Shown: in pieces, positions 1 to 8,872 of the stretch | How positions within the stretch are numbered: position 1 is the first letter of the stretch | Layout: each line of letters opens with the position of its first letter | Assembly: GCF_007744075.1 (NCBI RefSeq) | Contig: NZ_CP036266.1 | Location: forward strand, 5,813,748-5,877,747 | Direction of reading: 5' to 3' | Length of the DNA stretch: 64,000 bases | Origin: Gimesia chilikensis | GTDB lineage: Bacteria > Planctomycetota > Planctomycetia > Planctomycetales > Planctomycetaceae | The notes under the pieces: model-generated | Seen by the model: only the letters and a program-made list of their open reading frames with translations | What the model was told of the DNA's origin: nothing | Databases searched by the model: none | Program-made: the position numbers and the translations under genes

Positions 1-101
1 AACTCCCGACGCGAGCCGATGCCAACGGGTTGCGCAAACGCCGACAGTGGCAGCAGCATCAGTAGAGACCAGATCAATCCTCTCAAAAGTTGCTGCTTCA
101 C
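1..101 (-). CDS. 5' end of a secreted protein (partial)
   Basis: Reading leftwards from a GTG at 99-101 gives an open frame that runs off the window edge. Its first 33 residues form a typical signal peptide: a Lys/Arg start (MKQQLLRG), a hydrophobic core (LIWSLLMLLPL) and an AFA|QP cleavage site at about residue 23. A purine-rich stretch (GAAGGGA) lies about 12 nt upstream. The gap to the upstream permease is only about 48 nt, so the two are probably co-transcribed and the secreted product may prepare or use the permease substrate. The mature protein lies outside the window, so no function can be given. Confidence 0.6.
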   Translation of the reverse strand, partial: MKQQLLRGLIWSLLMLLPLSAFAQPVGIGSRRE

Positions 102-149
102 AAGACATCATCCCTTCGTTAAATGTAACGCGTTTGAAACGGCTTTCAT

Positions 150-1853
150 TCAGGCCATGGGGAAAAATGAGACTCCCAGCAGGACGACAATGAATCCGAC
201 GACGCCCATCAGGGCCGTCATGGGGGTAATGAATTTCAGAGTCTCCCCCTCGGTCATGCCACTCATTTTACCGATGACCCAGAAACCGCTGTCGTTCATC
301 CAGGAAAGGGGCTTGGAACCGCAGCCAATCGCGAGGGCAAGATAAACCGGATGAAAACCGAGCGTGGCGGATTCCGCAATCCCGCCCAGAATCCCCACGG
401 TCGTAATCATGGCCACGGTCGACGATCCCTGGGCAGTGCGGATTGCCGTTGTGATCAGAAAGGCCAGCGTAACCAGCATCAGGGGAGAGACATCGGGCAG
501 TGATTCAATCAGAAAGCTGACGCCTGTCTGCTGCAGGACACCCCCGAAGGCTCCGCCGGCAGCGGTGATCAGAATAATCACGCCTCCCGTAGAGAGGGAG
601 GCCTGAATCGATTCGGAAAGTTCGCCCAGCGAAGATTTTTTCTGTCGCACCAGCGTCGCCAGGGCGATCACGGCAGCGATACCCAGTGCGATGTTTTTAT
701 TTCCCAGCGTCATAATCAGGTCCTGAACCTCGGGAGAGATCTGGTCGCTGATGGACTTGAACTTCAGCAGTGTGGACCCGGCAATCATTATCACCGGCAG
801 CAGGATGGGTGCCAGTGACAGCCAGAGTGAGGGAAGATCTTCGAGCTGGCTGTTGGAAAGTCTTTCGAGATCAGCCTGTGTGACGTCAGCCGAATCGCGA
901 AAGGGGAGTTCACAGTGCTTGTTGATCAGGGTGGCATAAGCCAGACCGAAGATGGCCGCGATACTGCCGACAATCATGCCCCCCATGATCATGGTGGCAA
1001 TGTCGACCCCCAGCTGCTCCGCTACAAACAGTGGTCCGGGAGTAGGCGGCACCAGGGAGTGGGCCATCGTGCCTCCGGTCACAATCGCCAGCACGTAAAG
1101 CAGGTAGTTTTTACCGGTGCGGAATCGCATCGCTTTACCGAGTGGAATCAACAGGTAAAATACCGTATCGAAGAAGACGGGAATCGCCAGCAGAAATCCA
1201 CTGGCCATGAAAGCAACGGGAGCCAGCTTCTCACCTACAAAATTAATGGCTGAGCGGACGATTCGCTCGGCGGCGCCGCTCTCGAGCAGGCACATGCCGA
1301 TGATGGCGGCTAATGCGATCAGGATGCCGATCTTGGCACAGGTCGATCCGAATCCCGCGGCCACCCGTTCGCCGACCGACTGCTGCCCCGCTTTGATGGC
1401 CGCCTTATAGTTGGCGGGGGTGATGGCAAAATCGTCGAGGCGAATCTCGCGGCTGGCGCTGTCATCCCGAACTTTGAGGTCAGCGATGATCATCCGCTGG
1501 CTGTCTTTAGTAAACTCGGAGGTCACCCGGGCCACTTCGGTCTCGGCAATCGGGATCAGCGGAAACCCGGGCTGCTCGCCACCCATAATCATCAATAGCA
1601 TGCCGGGCTGCAGCATCCCGGCTTTTTCGATCTCAATGACAATCTTCTGATTATCGGGAGTGACTTCGAGGATTTTAAACTTGTTTTTCCGGAGGGCCGT
1701 CTCCTCGATCTGCTGAGTGGGCGTCAAGACACCTACACAAATGGCTCCTGCCAGCAATGCGAGGAAGGCATGCAGACGAAAAAACAGGACGCCACCGACG
1801 ACGATGGTCACCCCGGCTAAAATAATCACGATCACCCAAGCGCTTAGTTCCAT
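150..1853 (-). CDS. GntP-family permease with an inserted hydrophilic domain
   Basis: Integral membrane transporter of the gluconate:H+ symporter (GntP) family, presumably importing a sugar acid or other organic acid. Family signatures are visible: the HSLVPPTPGP motif in the middle and the NDSGFW motif with GCGSKPLSW near the C-terminus, among about 12 hydrophobic segments. At 567 residues it is about 120 longer than typical GntP members (about 440). The extra length is a hydrophilic block at about residues 45-150, between the second hydrophobic segment and the point where the family sequence resumes (IKAGQQSVGERV). The start is the ATG at 1853, directly before the first membrane segment. 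A secreted-protein gene follows 48 nt downstream. Family assignment is firm; substrate is unknown. Confidence 0.9.
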   Translation of the reverse strand: MELSAWVIVIILAGVTIVVGGVLFFRLHAFLALLAGAICVGVLTPTQQIEETALRKNKFKILEVTPDNQKIVIEIEKAGMLQPGMLLMIMGGEQPGFPLIPIAETEVARVTSEFTKDSQRMIIADLKVRDDSASREIRLDDFAITPANYKAAIKAGQQSVGERVAAGFGSTCAKIGILIALAAIIGMCLLESGAAERIVRSAINFVGEKLAPVAFMASGFLLAIPVFFDTVFYLLIPLGKAMRFRTGKNYLLYVLAIVTGGTMAHSLVPPTPGPLFVAEQLGVDIATMIMGGMIVGSIAAIFGLAYATLINKHCELPFRDSADVTQADLERLSNSQLEDLPSLWLSLAPILLPVIMIAGSTLLKFKSISDQISPEVQDLIMTLGNKNIALGIAAVIALATLVRQKKSSLGELSESIQASLSTGGVIILITAAGGAFGGVLQQTGVSFLIESLPDVSPLMLVTLAFLITTAIRTAQGSSTVAMITTVGILGGIAESATLGFHPVYLALAIGCGSKPLSWMNDSGFWVIGKMSGMTEGETLKFITPMTALMGVVGFIVVLLGVSFFPMA

Positions 1854-2027
1854 GATTCAACCAGTTCGAATTGTAGACGCACCGTGTGTATTTCATGAAA
1901 TTCACCATTTTTTCGACACATCCTGATCGGAATCGGGTTAAATAGACGTCAGCCATTCAGTGATGTCTGACTGACTCCCGAATGAAATTCGGGGCCATTC
2001 TCTCCGTCTCAGTTCAGGTGAAAGGTC

Positions 2028-3872
2028 ATGATGAGTTTTTCCATCAAACGCACGGCACAACTTGTGAGTTTTCTCCTACTTACATTGTCGGTCCCATTAT
2101 GCCACTCTTCGACTTTCGCAGCAACAAAGAAGCAGGAGCGGGTATCCGAATCAGAGCTGGCTGCCAAGGTTGACGCGCTGATCGAAGGGGAGCTGAAGAA
2201 ATCAGGAATCACCCCGGCCCCCCTGGCCAATGATGAAGATTTCCTCCGCCGGGTTACTTTTGACCTGGCCGGCAGAATGCCCACGACTTCCGAAGTGCTG
2301 CTGTTCGGACTGGACTCGACTTCCGACAAACGCCGGGCCGTGATTGAGGAACTGCTCAAGTCGGATGATTACGGGGTGAACTGGGCCCGCTACTGGCGGG
2401 ATGTGATTTACCTCCGCGCCACCGACATGCGGGCTCGACTGAATGAAGCCCAGTTTGTCGACTGGATGACCACACAGCTGAACGAGAATAAGAGCTGGCA
2501 GGAGATCACGACCGATCTACTGACGGCCTCTGGTGACGTACGGGAAAACGGCAGCACGGCGTTGATCTTCGCACATGAAGGGGATCCGGCTGAGCTCGCT
2601 GCAGAAACCTCGCGTATTTTTCTGGGAATCCAGATTCAGTGTGCCAACTGTCACGATCACCCGACCGACAAATGGAAACGCAAAGACTTTCACGAATTGG
2701 CGGCCTTCTTCCCCCGCGTGCGGGTGCGTCCCGTACGGGATTCCACACCTCGTACGTTCGAAGTGGTATCGATGAACCAGGGCAACCAGTTTGCCCGCCG
2801 GGTACAGATGCTGAAAAACCCCGAGTTCCTGTTCCGCTCTTACGACCGTAATCGTGATGGCAAGCTGACACAGCAGGAAGTGCAGCGAACCCGAATGGCT
2901 CGCGGCTTCGAACAACTCATTTCCCGTGCTGACACAGACGGCGATAAAGCACTGACTGCGGAGGAACTGAAGAGCCTGCCTCTGCCAGAAAACACGCAGC
3001 GTTTCATGAGTGAATATTACATGCCCGACCTGAACGATCCGACGTCGATGGGTCAGGTGATCCAGCCGGTCCTGTTCGTAGGCACCAAAGCCCCCGAGGG
3101 CCTGGATGACCTGGAACGTCGCGAAGTGCTCTCGAAGTTTTTAACCTCGCAGGCGAACCCCTGGTTCTCGCGGGCCATCGTGAACCGGATGTGGTCGGAA
3201 ATGCTGGGCGAAGGATTTTATATGCCCATCGATGATATTGGTCCTGAGCGAAGTGCCGTCTATCCCGAAGTACTCGATGCCCTGGCCCAGGGCTTTACCG
3301 CCAGCGGCTATGATCTGAAGTGGCTCTGTCGGACGATTACCAATACCCGGGCGTACCAGCGGAAGATGCAGAAACGGTCTGAAGGACAGATGCAGACACC
3401 TTTCGCGGCGCAGCTTCCGACCCGTCTGCGAGGCGATCAGATTTTCACAGCCATCACGCAGGTGTTCGGCGTGGATGATCTGCAGGCCGATCCCAGTGCC
3501 GGCAACCGACGCTACCAGCGTAGCCGTTCGGCCCGGGGGCAATTCAGCAGCCTGTTTACATTCGATCCATCCACTTCGCAGGATGAGATCACCGGCGATG
3601 TTCCGCAGGCACTGTTCATGATGAATTCCGAAGCCCTCAACGGCATGCTGGGAGCGAATCGATCAACGAAACTCGCCCAGATCGCCCGCGACTACCCCGA
3701 GAATAAAGCGGCCATCCAGAAACTGTATCTGCTCACACTCTCACGAGAGCCGAGTGCAAAAGAACTGGAGATCTGCGAGGACTACTTCCAGCAGGCTGAA
3801 CAACGCGAGACTGCCCTCGAAGACCTGATGTGGAGTCTGCTCAACTCGAGTGAGTTTATCACCAAGCGTTGA
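2028..3872 (+). CDS. DUF1549/DUF1553 secreted protein with EF-hand pair
   Basis: Secreted planctomycete protein of unknown function, with an N-terminal signal peptide (hydrophobic core at about residues 12-30). A DUF1549 domain (LLIG-type start at about 45-240) contains a CANCH motif at residues 205-209, a possible c-type heme attachment site. The C-terminal DUF1553 domain (about 355-610) has NRMWSEMLGEG and the ending LLNSSEFITKR. Between them sit two canonical EF-hand loops, DRNRDGKLTQQE (273-284) and DTDGDKALTAEE (302-313). There is no N-terminal cytochrome c domain, unlike the paralogue at 60455-62956. It is followed 62 nt later by a DUF1501 gene, the usual pairing. Two ATGs (2028, 2031) are possible starts; AAAGG lies just upstream. 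614 aa. Confidence 0.9.
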   Translation: MMSFSIKRTAQLVSFLLLTLSVPLCHSSTFAATKKQERVSESELAAKVDALIEGELKKSGITPAPLANDEDFLRRVTFDLAGRMPTTSEVLLFGLDSTSDKRRAVIEELLKSDDYGVNWARYWRDVIYLRATDMRARLNEAQFVDWMTTQLNENKSWQEITTDLLTASGDVRENGSTALIFAHEGDPAELAAETSRIFLGIQIQCANCHDHPTDKWKRKDFHELAAFFPRVRVRPVRDSTPRTFEVVSMNQGNQFARRVQMLKNPEFLFRSYDRNRDGKLTQQEVQRTRMARGFEQLISRADTDGDKALTAEELKSLPLPENTQRFMSEYYMPDLNDPTSMGQVIQPVLFVGTKAPEGLDDLERREVLSKFLTSQANPWFSRAIVNRMWSEMLGEGFYMPIDDIGPERSAVYPEVLDALAQGFTASGYDLKWLCRTITNTRAYQRKMQKRSEGQMQTPFAAQLPTRLRGDQIFTAITQVFGVDDLQADPSAGNRRYQRSRSARGQFSSLFTFDPSTSQDEITGDVPQALFMMNSEALNGMLGANRSTKLAQIARDYPENKAAIQKLYLLTLSREPSAKELEICEDYFQQAEQRETALEDLMWSLLNSSEFITKR

Positions 3873-3934
3873 CCCAGAGTGACTGCCGTTTCGCTTCAAC
3901 CTTCAAAATCAATCTCTCCATCGAGGAGTTTTAA

Positions 3935-5215
3935 ATGAGTCTTTATCACCAACAGCATGTTCAGGCCGGCCGCCACGGATTTTCTCGACGGAGCTTCTTA
4001 CGCAACGTTTCCCTGGGTGCCATGGCTGCAGGCACGCTCAGTTTTCACGATCTGATGAGCGTCTCCGCGGAAGAGCTCCGCAAGCAGGGACGTTCGATGA
4101 TCCTGCTCTGGATGTCAGGCGGGCCCAGCCAGTTTGAAACCTTCGATCCCAAACCGGGAACTTCCAGTGCCGGTGATAAGGCTCCGATTAAAACCGCTGT
4201 CTCAGGCATTGAGATTTCCGAAGAGTGGAAAGAGACCGCGAAGGTCATGCAGGAGATCGCCCTGATTCGCTCAATGACCAATAAAGAAGGGAATCACCAG
4301 CGTGCGACCTACCAGATGCACACCGGCTACATTCCTTCCGGAAGTGTCAAGCACCCCAGCCTCGGCTCCAATATTGTTCGCGAGATTGGCAACCGGGAAC
4401 TGGAGATTCCGTCGATTGTTTCGGTTGGTGCGACCAACGGGGCCGGGTTCCTGGGCGTCGATTATGAACCGTTCAACGTCAGCAATCCGGGGAGCATCCC
4501 CAACAACGTGGCTGCCACCGTTCCCGATCAGCGGTACCAGAAACGGTTGGGACTACTGGGACGCCTGGATACGGAATTTGCCAGCCGGGGTGGTGAAGTG
4601 GTCGTCAAAAACCACAGTAAGATTTATAACAAAGCCTCAGCCATGGTGCTGAGCCCGCAGACGAAAGTCTTCGATCTGAGCGAGGAACCGGATACCCTGC
4701 GTCGCCAGTATGGTGAGAACAACTTCGGTAAAGGCTGTCTGCTGGCCCGTCGGCTGGTCGAAGCGGGATCGACATTCATCGAAGTTCGCTCCAACGGCTG
4801 GGACAACCACTTCGATATTTCCGAGTCGATCACGCAGCGTTCCCAGGAAGTCGACGCCGGCATGGCGACCCTGATTTCAGATCTGAAACAGCGGGGCATG
4901 CTGGATCGTACGCTGGTCGTCTGGATGGGTGAATTCGGGCGTACCCCGAAGATCAATGCCCGTAACGGACGCGACCATTATCCGCGTGTCTTCTCCGCCG
5001 CCCTGGCGGGTGGGGGCGTCAAAGGGGGACAGGTCATCGGATCTTCCACCAAAGACGGCTCTGCGGTTCAGGACCGTCCGGTTACCGTGACAGACCTGTT
5101 CTGTTCGATCTGCCAGTCGCTGAATGTGAATCCGAAGAAGGAAAACATGAGCCCGCTGGGACGTCCGATGAAAATCGTCGACGGCGGCGAAGTGGTTCAG
5201 GAACTGTTTTCCTGA
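3935..5215 (+). CDS. DUF1501 protein, Tat-exported
   Basis: Member of DUF1501, a family related to the alkaline phosphatase/sulfatase fold and very abundant in planctomycetes; its biochemical role is unknown. A Tat signal is visible at residues 18-36 (SRRSFLRN followed by a hydrophobic Ala/Gly stretch), which suggests export in folded form, often with a metal cofactor. Family landmarks include the LLWMSGGPSQFETFDPK region near residue 60 and VVWMGEFGRTPKIN near 330, followed by GRDHYP. A ribosome-binding site (GAGGAG) lies about 8 nt before the ATG. It forms a two-gene unit with the DUF1549/DUF1553 gene upstream; the partners probably work together in the periplasm. 426 aa. Confidence 0.92.
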   Translation: MSLYHQQHVQAGRHGFSRRSFLRNVSLGAMAAGTLSFHDLMSVSAEELRKQGRSMILLWMSGGPSQFETFDPKPGTSSAGDKAPIKTAVSGIEISEEWKETAKVMQEIALIRSMTNKEGNHQRATYQMHTGYIPSGSVKHPSLGSNIVREIGNRELEIPSIVSVGATNGAGFLGVDYEPFNVSNPGSIPNNVAATVPDQRYQKRLGLLGRLDTEFASRGGEVVVKNHSKIYNKASAMVLSPQTKVFDLSEEPDTLRRQYGENNFGKGCLLARRLVEAGSTFIEVRSNGWDNHFDISESITQRSQEVDAGMATLISDLKQRGMLDRTLVVWMGEFGRTPKINARNGRDHYPRVFSAALAGGGVKGGQVIGSSTKDGSAVQDRPVTVTDLFCSICQSLNVNPKKENMSPLGRPMKIVDGGEVVQELFS

Positions 5216-5235
5216 ACCACGGCCTGAATCCCTCT

Positions 5236-5269
5236 GGTGCCTGACCGCTGAAGTTCAGTCTCAGGCGCC
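5236..5269. terminator. Possible hairpin at convergent gene ends
   Basis: Arms ggtgcctga (5236-5244) and tcaggcgcc (5261-5269) can pair, with one G-U, between the converging DUF1501 and GH57 genes. The right arm overlaps the GH57 stop codon. No U-run follows on either strand, so intrinsic termination is only a guess. Confidence 0.25.
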
Positions 5270-7456
5270 GGAAGCGGCTGCTTCGCTGAGTGCCTTGGCC
5301 TGTGCGGCGGACGTATCCAGTGAGAGTGTGATCGTGACCGACCAGCGTCCTTCATCGTCGGCAACGAACTCCCAATGCGGGATGACGACCGAACTCTGAT
5401 GGACGAGTTCGTAGCCCCCTTCAGACTGGCTGATCGTTTCGATGGGGAAGGTCCAGATGCTGGCGGGCGATGATAAATCGAGTGCCGCATCCAGTCCAAG
5501 CCATTCGTCGACCAGACCGATGCGATCGAGCTTCTCCAGGTCCAGCTTTGATTCCAACTGTCCGAGTTGCTTGCCCATGTGGTTGTAGTAGTAGCGGTCA
5601 CTGGCGCCCGCAGCCATGCCGGCGAAGTTGAATTCGACGCCGAAATGCAGGGGTACTTCAGTGGGCAGGTTCGACAGTTCGTACTGGACGACCAGCGTTC
5701 CGGCAGCAGACTTGCTTAAGGAGACGGTCTTGGTGACTTCGACTTCATACGGTCCCACGTGTCCTTTACGGCTCATGCGGACATCGCATTCGTCATCCGT
5801 GCGGCGTACCGAACTCAGATAGACGCCTTCGACGAAGTCGCCCAGTTCTCCACCGCCGTTGATCACCGTATCGAGGTCTACACCCGGCTGATAGAAGTGA
5901 TCCATCAGCGACTTGCGGGGTGTATTGTCGTACTGCAGTTTCTGTTCGAGTCCCGGCTGTTTGAAGCGGACGGCGTTATGGATCTTGCCGATGTCGTCAC
6001 CATTCTGACCGCCCTGTGCCTGTTCCTGAGCCGCCTGACGGATAATGTCGTGGTAAGGCTCGGGACGCCGACAGAGCGTGGCCAGCAGGTTGTGTTTGGC
6101 GCCGCGGATATCCAGTTCATACAGGTGACCGCCGTGAGCGGGTGAGAGGAAGCTCACCAGGCGATGGCTGGCCAGGCGGATTTCTTTGCGGGCATCCAGG
6201 TTGAAGTCGGCCGCTTCGACTTCCAGCCAGTTGTTATCGCGATGATTGATCTTTTCCAGCAGTGAATCTGCTGAGATCAGATGCTTGAAGATCGCATTTC
6301 GCAGGTGAGGCAGATACAGACCGCCGAACGCACCATGCCAGTAAGGGCAGTTACACTGAGCGCGGTAAAGTTCGGTCCGAGCTTCGTGCAGGATTGGCAG
6401 GTCCTCTGCGTCGACTCCGGTGGCTTCCAGACTCTGCAGACGACTACTGACCAGCAGCATCCGCGAATACATTTCGTTGAGCTCTGAATACTTCACGCGG
6501 AAGTTACGCCAGAAGCCTCCCCGCAGGTATGGTTTGAGACGATCGAATTCTTCGTCTTCTGAGAATTTGTCTTTGAGGTGTGAGAGTTCGAGTTGCCGCT
6601 CGGAAGAGAGCGCCCACTCGTTCATTTCGCGGTAGCTGGCGTCCGGCAGGTAGCAGCTGCCCATGGGGGAAACGGTGTCGACCGATTCGCCCAGGGTCGT
6701 CACTTTGAGCCAGTCACTGTTCTGACGCAGCAGATCGAGGAAACGTCGCAGCCAGCCGTCCCGGTAGACGTGATCGTAGGTCCCGGGCCAGGCGCCGAAT
6801 TTTTCTCCGTCGTCACCAAAGACGACCACCGAATGCGGATGATGGTCGGCAATCTGTTTCAGGTAGTGAATCGTCTCGACCGGATCGGTAAAGGGAATCT
6901 GGTAGCGGAGGGTTTCGTTGTCGGGGAAAATTTTCAGCAGGCGACCTTCGTCTTCCGACAGGTAATAGCCGTGCATTTTTTCCGCCCGGACGCCGGCGGC
7001 ACTGAAGTGCGAATCGTCGAGCAGCGTAAATTCCATACCCGCGTCGACCAGGTCAGACACAAAGGACTGTTCCCAGACGCGTTCCGGAACCCACATGCCG
7101 CGAATCGGTGTCCCGAAGAGCTTCTTGAGGTATTCGGTATAGGCTTTGATCTGGCCGATACGGTCAGACTTGGGAATCCCGGCCAGGATGGGCTCGTAAA
7201 AGGGCCCCCCCAGAATTTCCACCTGCCCGGATTCTGCCAAACCGCGGACGCGATCGATGTATTCCGGATGGGCTTCCACCATCCATTCCATCAGGCTGCC
7301 TGAGGTATGCAGTGAAAAGGGGATATCCGGGTATTCTGACAAGACATCGAGAAATGGCTGATAGCTGTTTTGATAGGATTCTTCAAAAACGCCTTCAAAA
7401 TTCCCGACTGGCTGATGGTTGTGAATGACTAATACGAGCCGAAGTCGACAGCCCAT
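5261..7456 (-). CDS. GH57 alpha-amylase / 4-alpha-glucanotransferase
   Basis: Cytoplasmic glycoside hydrolase family 57 enzyme that cleaves or transfers alpha-1,4-glucan chains. The N-terminal barrel starts with LVLVIHNHQP (GH57 region 1). The likely nucleophile is the Glu in GMWVPERVWEQS, and the likely acid/base is the Asp in VVFGDDGEKFG, matching conserved regions 3 and 4. The C-terminal half resembles the DUF1925/DUF1926 beta-sandwich domains of Thermococcus 4-alpha-glucanotransferase. About 730 residues, close to that family. The frame stays open to a GTG at 7486, but the ATG at 7456 is preferred because AAGGA lies at a suitable distance and the conserved sequence starts a few residues later. 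There is no signal peptide. It lies downstream of glgA and the GalT-like gene on the same strand. Confidence 0.87.
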   Translation of the reverse strand: MGCRLRLVLVIHNHQPVGNFEGVFEESYQNSYQPFLDVLSEYPDIPFSLHTSGSLMEWMVEAHPEYIDRVRGLAESGQVEILGGPFYEPILAGIPKSDRIGQIKAYTEYLKKLFGTPIRGMWVPERVWEQSFVSDLVDAGMEFTLLDDSHFSAAGVRAEKMHGYYLSEDEGRLLKIFPDNETLRYQIPFTDPVETIHYLKQIADHHPHSVVVFGDDGEKFGAWPGTYDHVYRDGWLRRFLDLLRQNSDWLKVTTLGESVDTVSPMGSCYLPDASYREMNEWALSSERQLELSHLKDKFSEDEEFDRLKPYLRGGFWRNFRVKYSELNEMYSRMLLVSSRLQSLEATGVDAEDLPILHEARTELYRAQCNCPYWHGAFGGLYLPHLRNAIFKHLISADSLLEKINHRDNNWLEVEAADFNLDARKEIRLASHRLVSFLSPAHGGHLYELDIRGAKHNLLATLCRRPEPYHDIIRQAAQEQAQGGQNGDDIGKIHNAVRFKQPGLEQKLQYDNTPRKSLMDHFYQPGVDLDTVINGGGELGDFVEGVYLSSVRRTDDECDVRMSRKGHVGPYEVEVTKTVSLSKSAAGTLVVQYELSNLPTEVPLHFGVEFNFAGMAAGASDRYYYNHMGKQLGQLESKLDLEKLDRIGLVDEWLGLDAALDLSSPASIWTFPIETISQSEGGYELVHQSSVVIPHWEFVADDEGRWSVTITLSLDTSAAQAKALSEAAASGA

Positions 7457-7829
7457 GGGCCGCATCCTTTCATCTGTGTGGTACACAGAACTATCGATAA
7501 CGCAGTGAATTAGAACGAATGAGTGCTGACACTCGCGGGTCTGATCCTCCCCGCGTTCAGCGCCAATCCTGCAGGGTCTGGACGAATCTGACTTATAGTA
7601 AAGCCAATCTTTTACTAATGATAGAGGACTTTTTCCGAGAATAAAATCCAGGAGTCCTTAAAATCAGCACTCCTGGAGCTGAAATACTGTCGGATGGAGG
7701 GTAATTGTTAAAGCAGGTAAGTTTTCACCAGACAGAACGATGGTTTTAAGCCAAAAACTGACAGTGGCTTCTCTATTTTACCTGAGGCCGAAAAGAGCGT
7801 AACAGTGCCCCGCTCTTTGTGTTGAAGCT
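7457..7829. other. Intergenic region between GalT-like and GH57 genes
   Basis: No convincing gene is seen. It holds two inverted repeats: tagtaaa/tttacta (7596-7602 with 7611-7617), and the stronger hairpin described separately at 7647-7677. The rest should contain the GH57 promoter, but no clear -35/-10 pair was recognised. Confidence 0.5.
7647..7677 (-). terminator. Probable terminator after the GalT-like gene
   Basis: A perfect 9-bp inverted repeat (tccaggagt at 7647-7655, actcctgga at 7669-7677). On the minus strand the stem is followed by TTTTATT, fitting an intrinsic terminator about 150 nt after the GalT-like stop codon and upstream of the GH57 gene. Confidence 0.5.
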
Positions 7830-8813
7830 CTAAGACTGCTCTTTCGCGAGTTCCCGCTGGAGCAGCTCCCGCGCCTGTTCGGGGAAGACCGGATTGACGT
7901 ACATCTGGGAGGCGAGCTCGAAACCCGCCAGATGGGCCAGCCGGGGATAGATGCGCAGCGTCCAGGTGTACCCGACGTCGTCTCCCGTCGGAAACGGGGG
8001 CGTCTGAATAACAAAGTTCAGATCGTGGCTGCCCAGAATCGTCTCCAGTGCCTTGAGCAGACGTCGCGTGATTGCCGCCAGGTCGTCGAGTTCCTCATCA
8101 CGGGAGTGGTCATAGTGCGTACCGCGGGAACGGGGAATCAGCCAGGTTTCAAAAGCGAACCGACTAGCGTAGGGGCAGATCAGATCGAAGTGTTCGGTCA
8201 CGAGAACCGGGTCGGAAGCCAGCTGCTCGAACAGCGAGGTCCCCTGCTCTGCCTGATACTGTTGTGCGGTTTCAATCTCTCTGTGCAGTGCCTCGGGAAT
8301 CACGTGACTGACCATCAGCTGCGAATGGGCATGGCCGAGCGAAGCGCCCCCCAGGACTCCCTGGTTTTTGAAGATGATCGCATACTGCAAGCGGGGGTTC
8401 TGCCGATGCACGCGCAACCGGGCGCGATAGGCGTGGAACATGTTTCGGAAGCTGGCGAGTCCCAGACGGGAAATGTGCGTTTCATAGTGTGGGCATTCCA
8501 CAATGACTTCGTGCACGCCGAAGGAATCGTGTTCGGAACCGGGCGTCGAGACGGGCGTGAGAGCAGGATATTTGTTATCTACTACCCGCAGGCTCCAGCC
8601 GGGCCCGTTGGGTTTGGATCCGGGTGCGCGGACAGCGAATAGTTCAGGCTCCGTCTCGTCTTCCTTCCCCTCGGCAAAGGGATCGGAGGCGATCTGCTCT
8701 GCGCTCTGATCCTCGTCGCCCTGACTGCTCTTGATGGCGATGGGACGTTTGGCCCGTTCCGGCGCAAAGATGGTCGTCAACCCGGTCAGTGGGTCGGTAC
8801 GAATTTCAGACAT
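7830..8813 (-). CDS. galT: GalT-type hexose-1-phosphate nucleotidylyltransferase
   Basis: Member of the HIT-superfamily galactose-1-phosphate uridylyltransferases, which move a UMP or AMP group between a nucleotide sugar and a hexose-1-phosphate through a nucleotidyl-histidine intermediate. The active-site motif is HAHSQ at residues 161-165, where H163 corresponds to the nucleotidylated His; the classical motif is HPHxQ, so one Pro is Ala. The N-terminus has DPLTGLTTIFAPERAKRP and the later VVDNKYPAL segment typical of the family. 327 residues, slightly short of E. coli GalT (348). It sits between glgA and a GH57 gene, so the true substrate may be glucose-1-phosphate/ADP-glucose rather than galactose; the symbol follows the family, not a proven reaction. 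Confidence 0.82.
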   Translation of the reverse strand: MSEIRTDPLTGLTTIFAPERAKRPIAIKSSQGDEDQSAEQIASDPFAEGKEDETEPELFAVRAPGSKPNGPGWSLRVVDNKYPALTPVSTPGSEHDSFGVHEVIVECPHYETHISRLGLASFRNMFHAYRARLRVHRQNPRLQYAIIFKNQGVLGGASLGHAHSQLMVSHVIPEALHREIETAQQYQAEQGTSLFEQLASDPVLVTEHFDLICPYASRFAFETWLIPRSRGTHYDHSRDEELDDLAAITRRLLKALETILGSHDLNFVIQTPPFPTGDDVGYTWTLRIYPRLAHLAGFELASQMYVNPVFPEQARELLQRELAKEQS

Positions 8814-8872
8814 GGCAGACAGTGATTCGAATGGGGACAGAGAGATCGATTTGAAGGATCGCTGGATTCCGT

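Noticed and set aside
2639-2851. Frames overlapping the DUF1549 gene
   Set aside because: Shadows of the real gene; no start signal or domain of their own.
7778-8014. A 78-codon minus-strand frame
   Set aside because: It overlaps the GalT-like gene in another frame and is Arg/Ser-rich as expected for a shadow.
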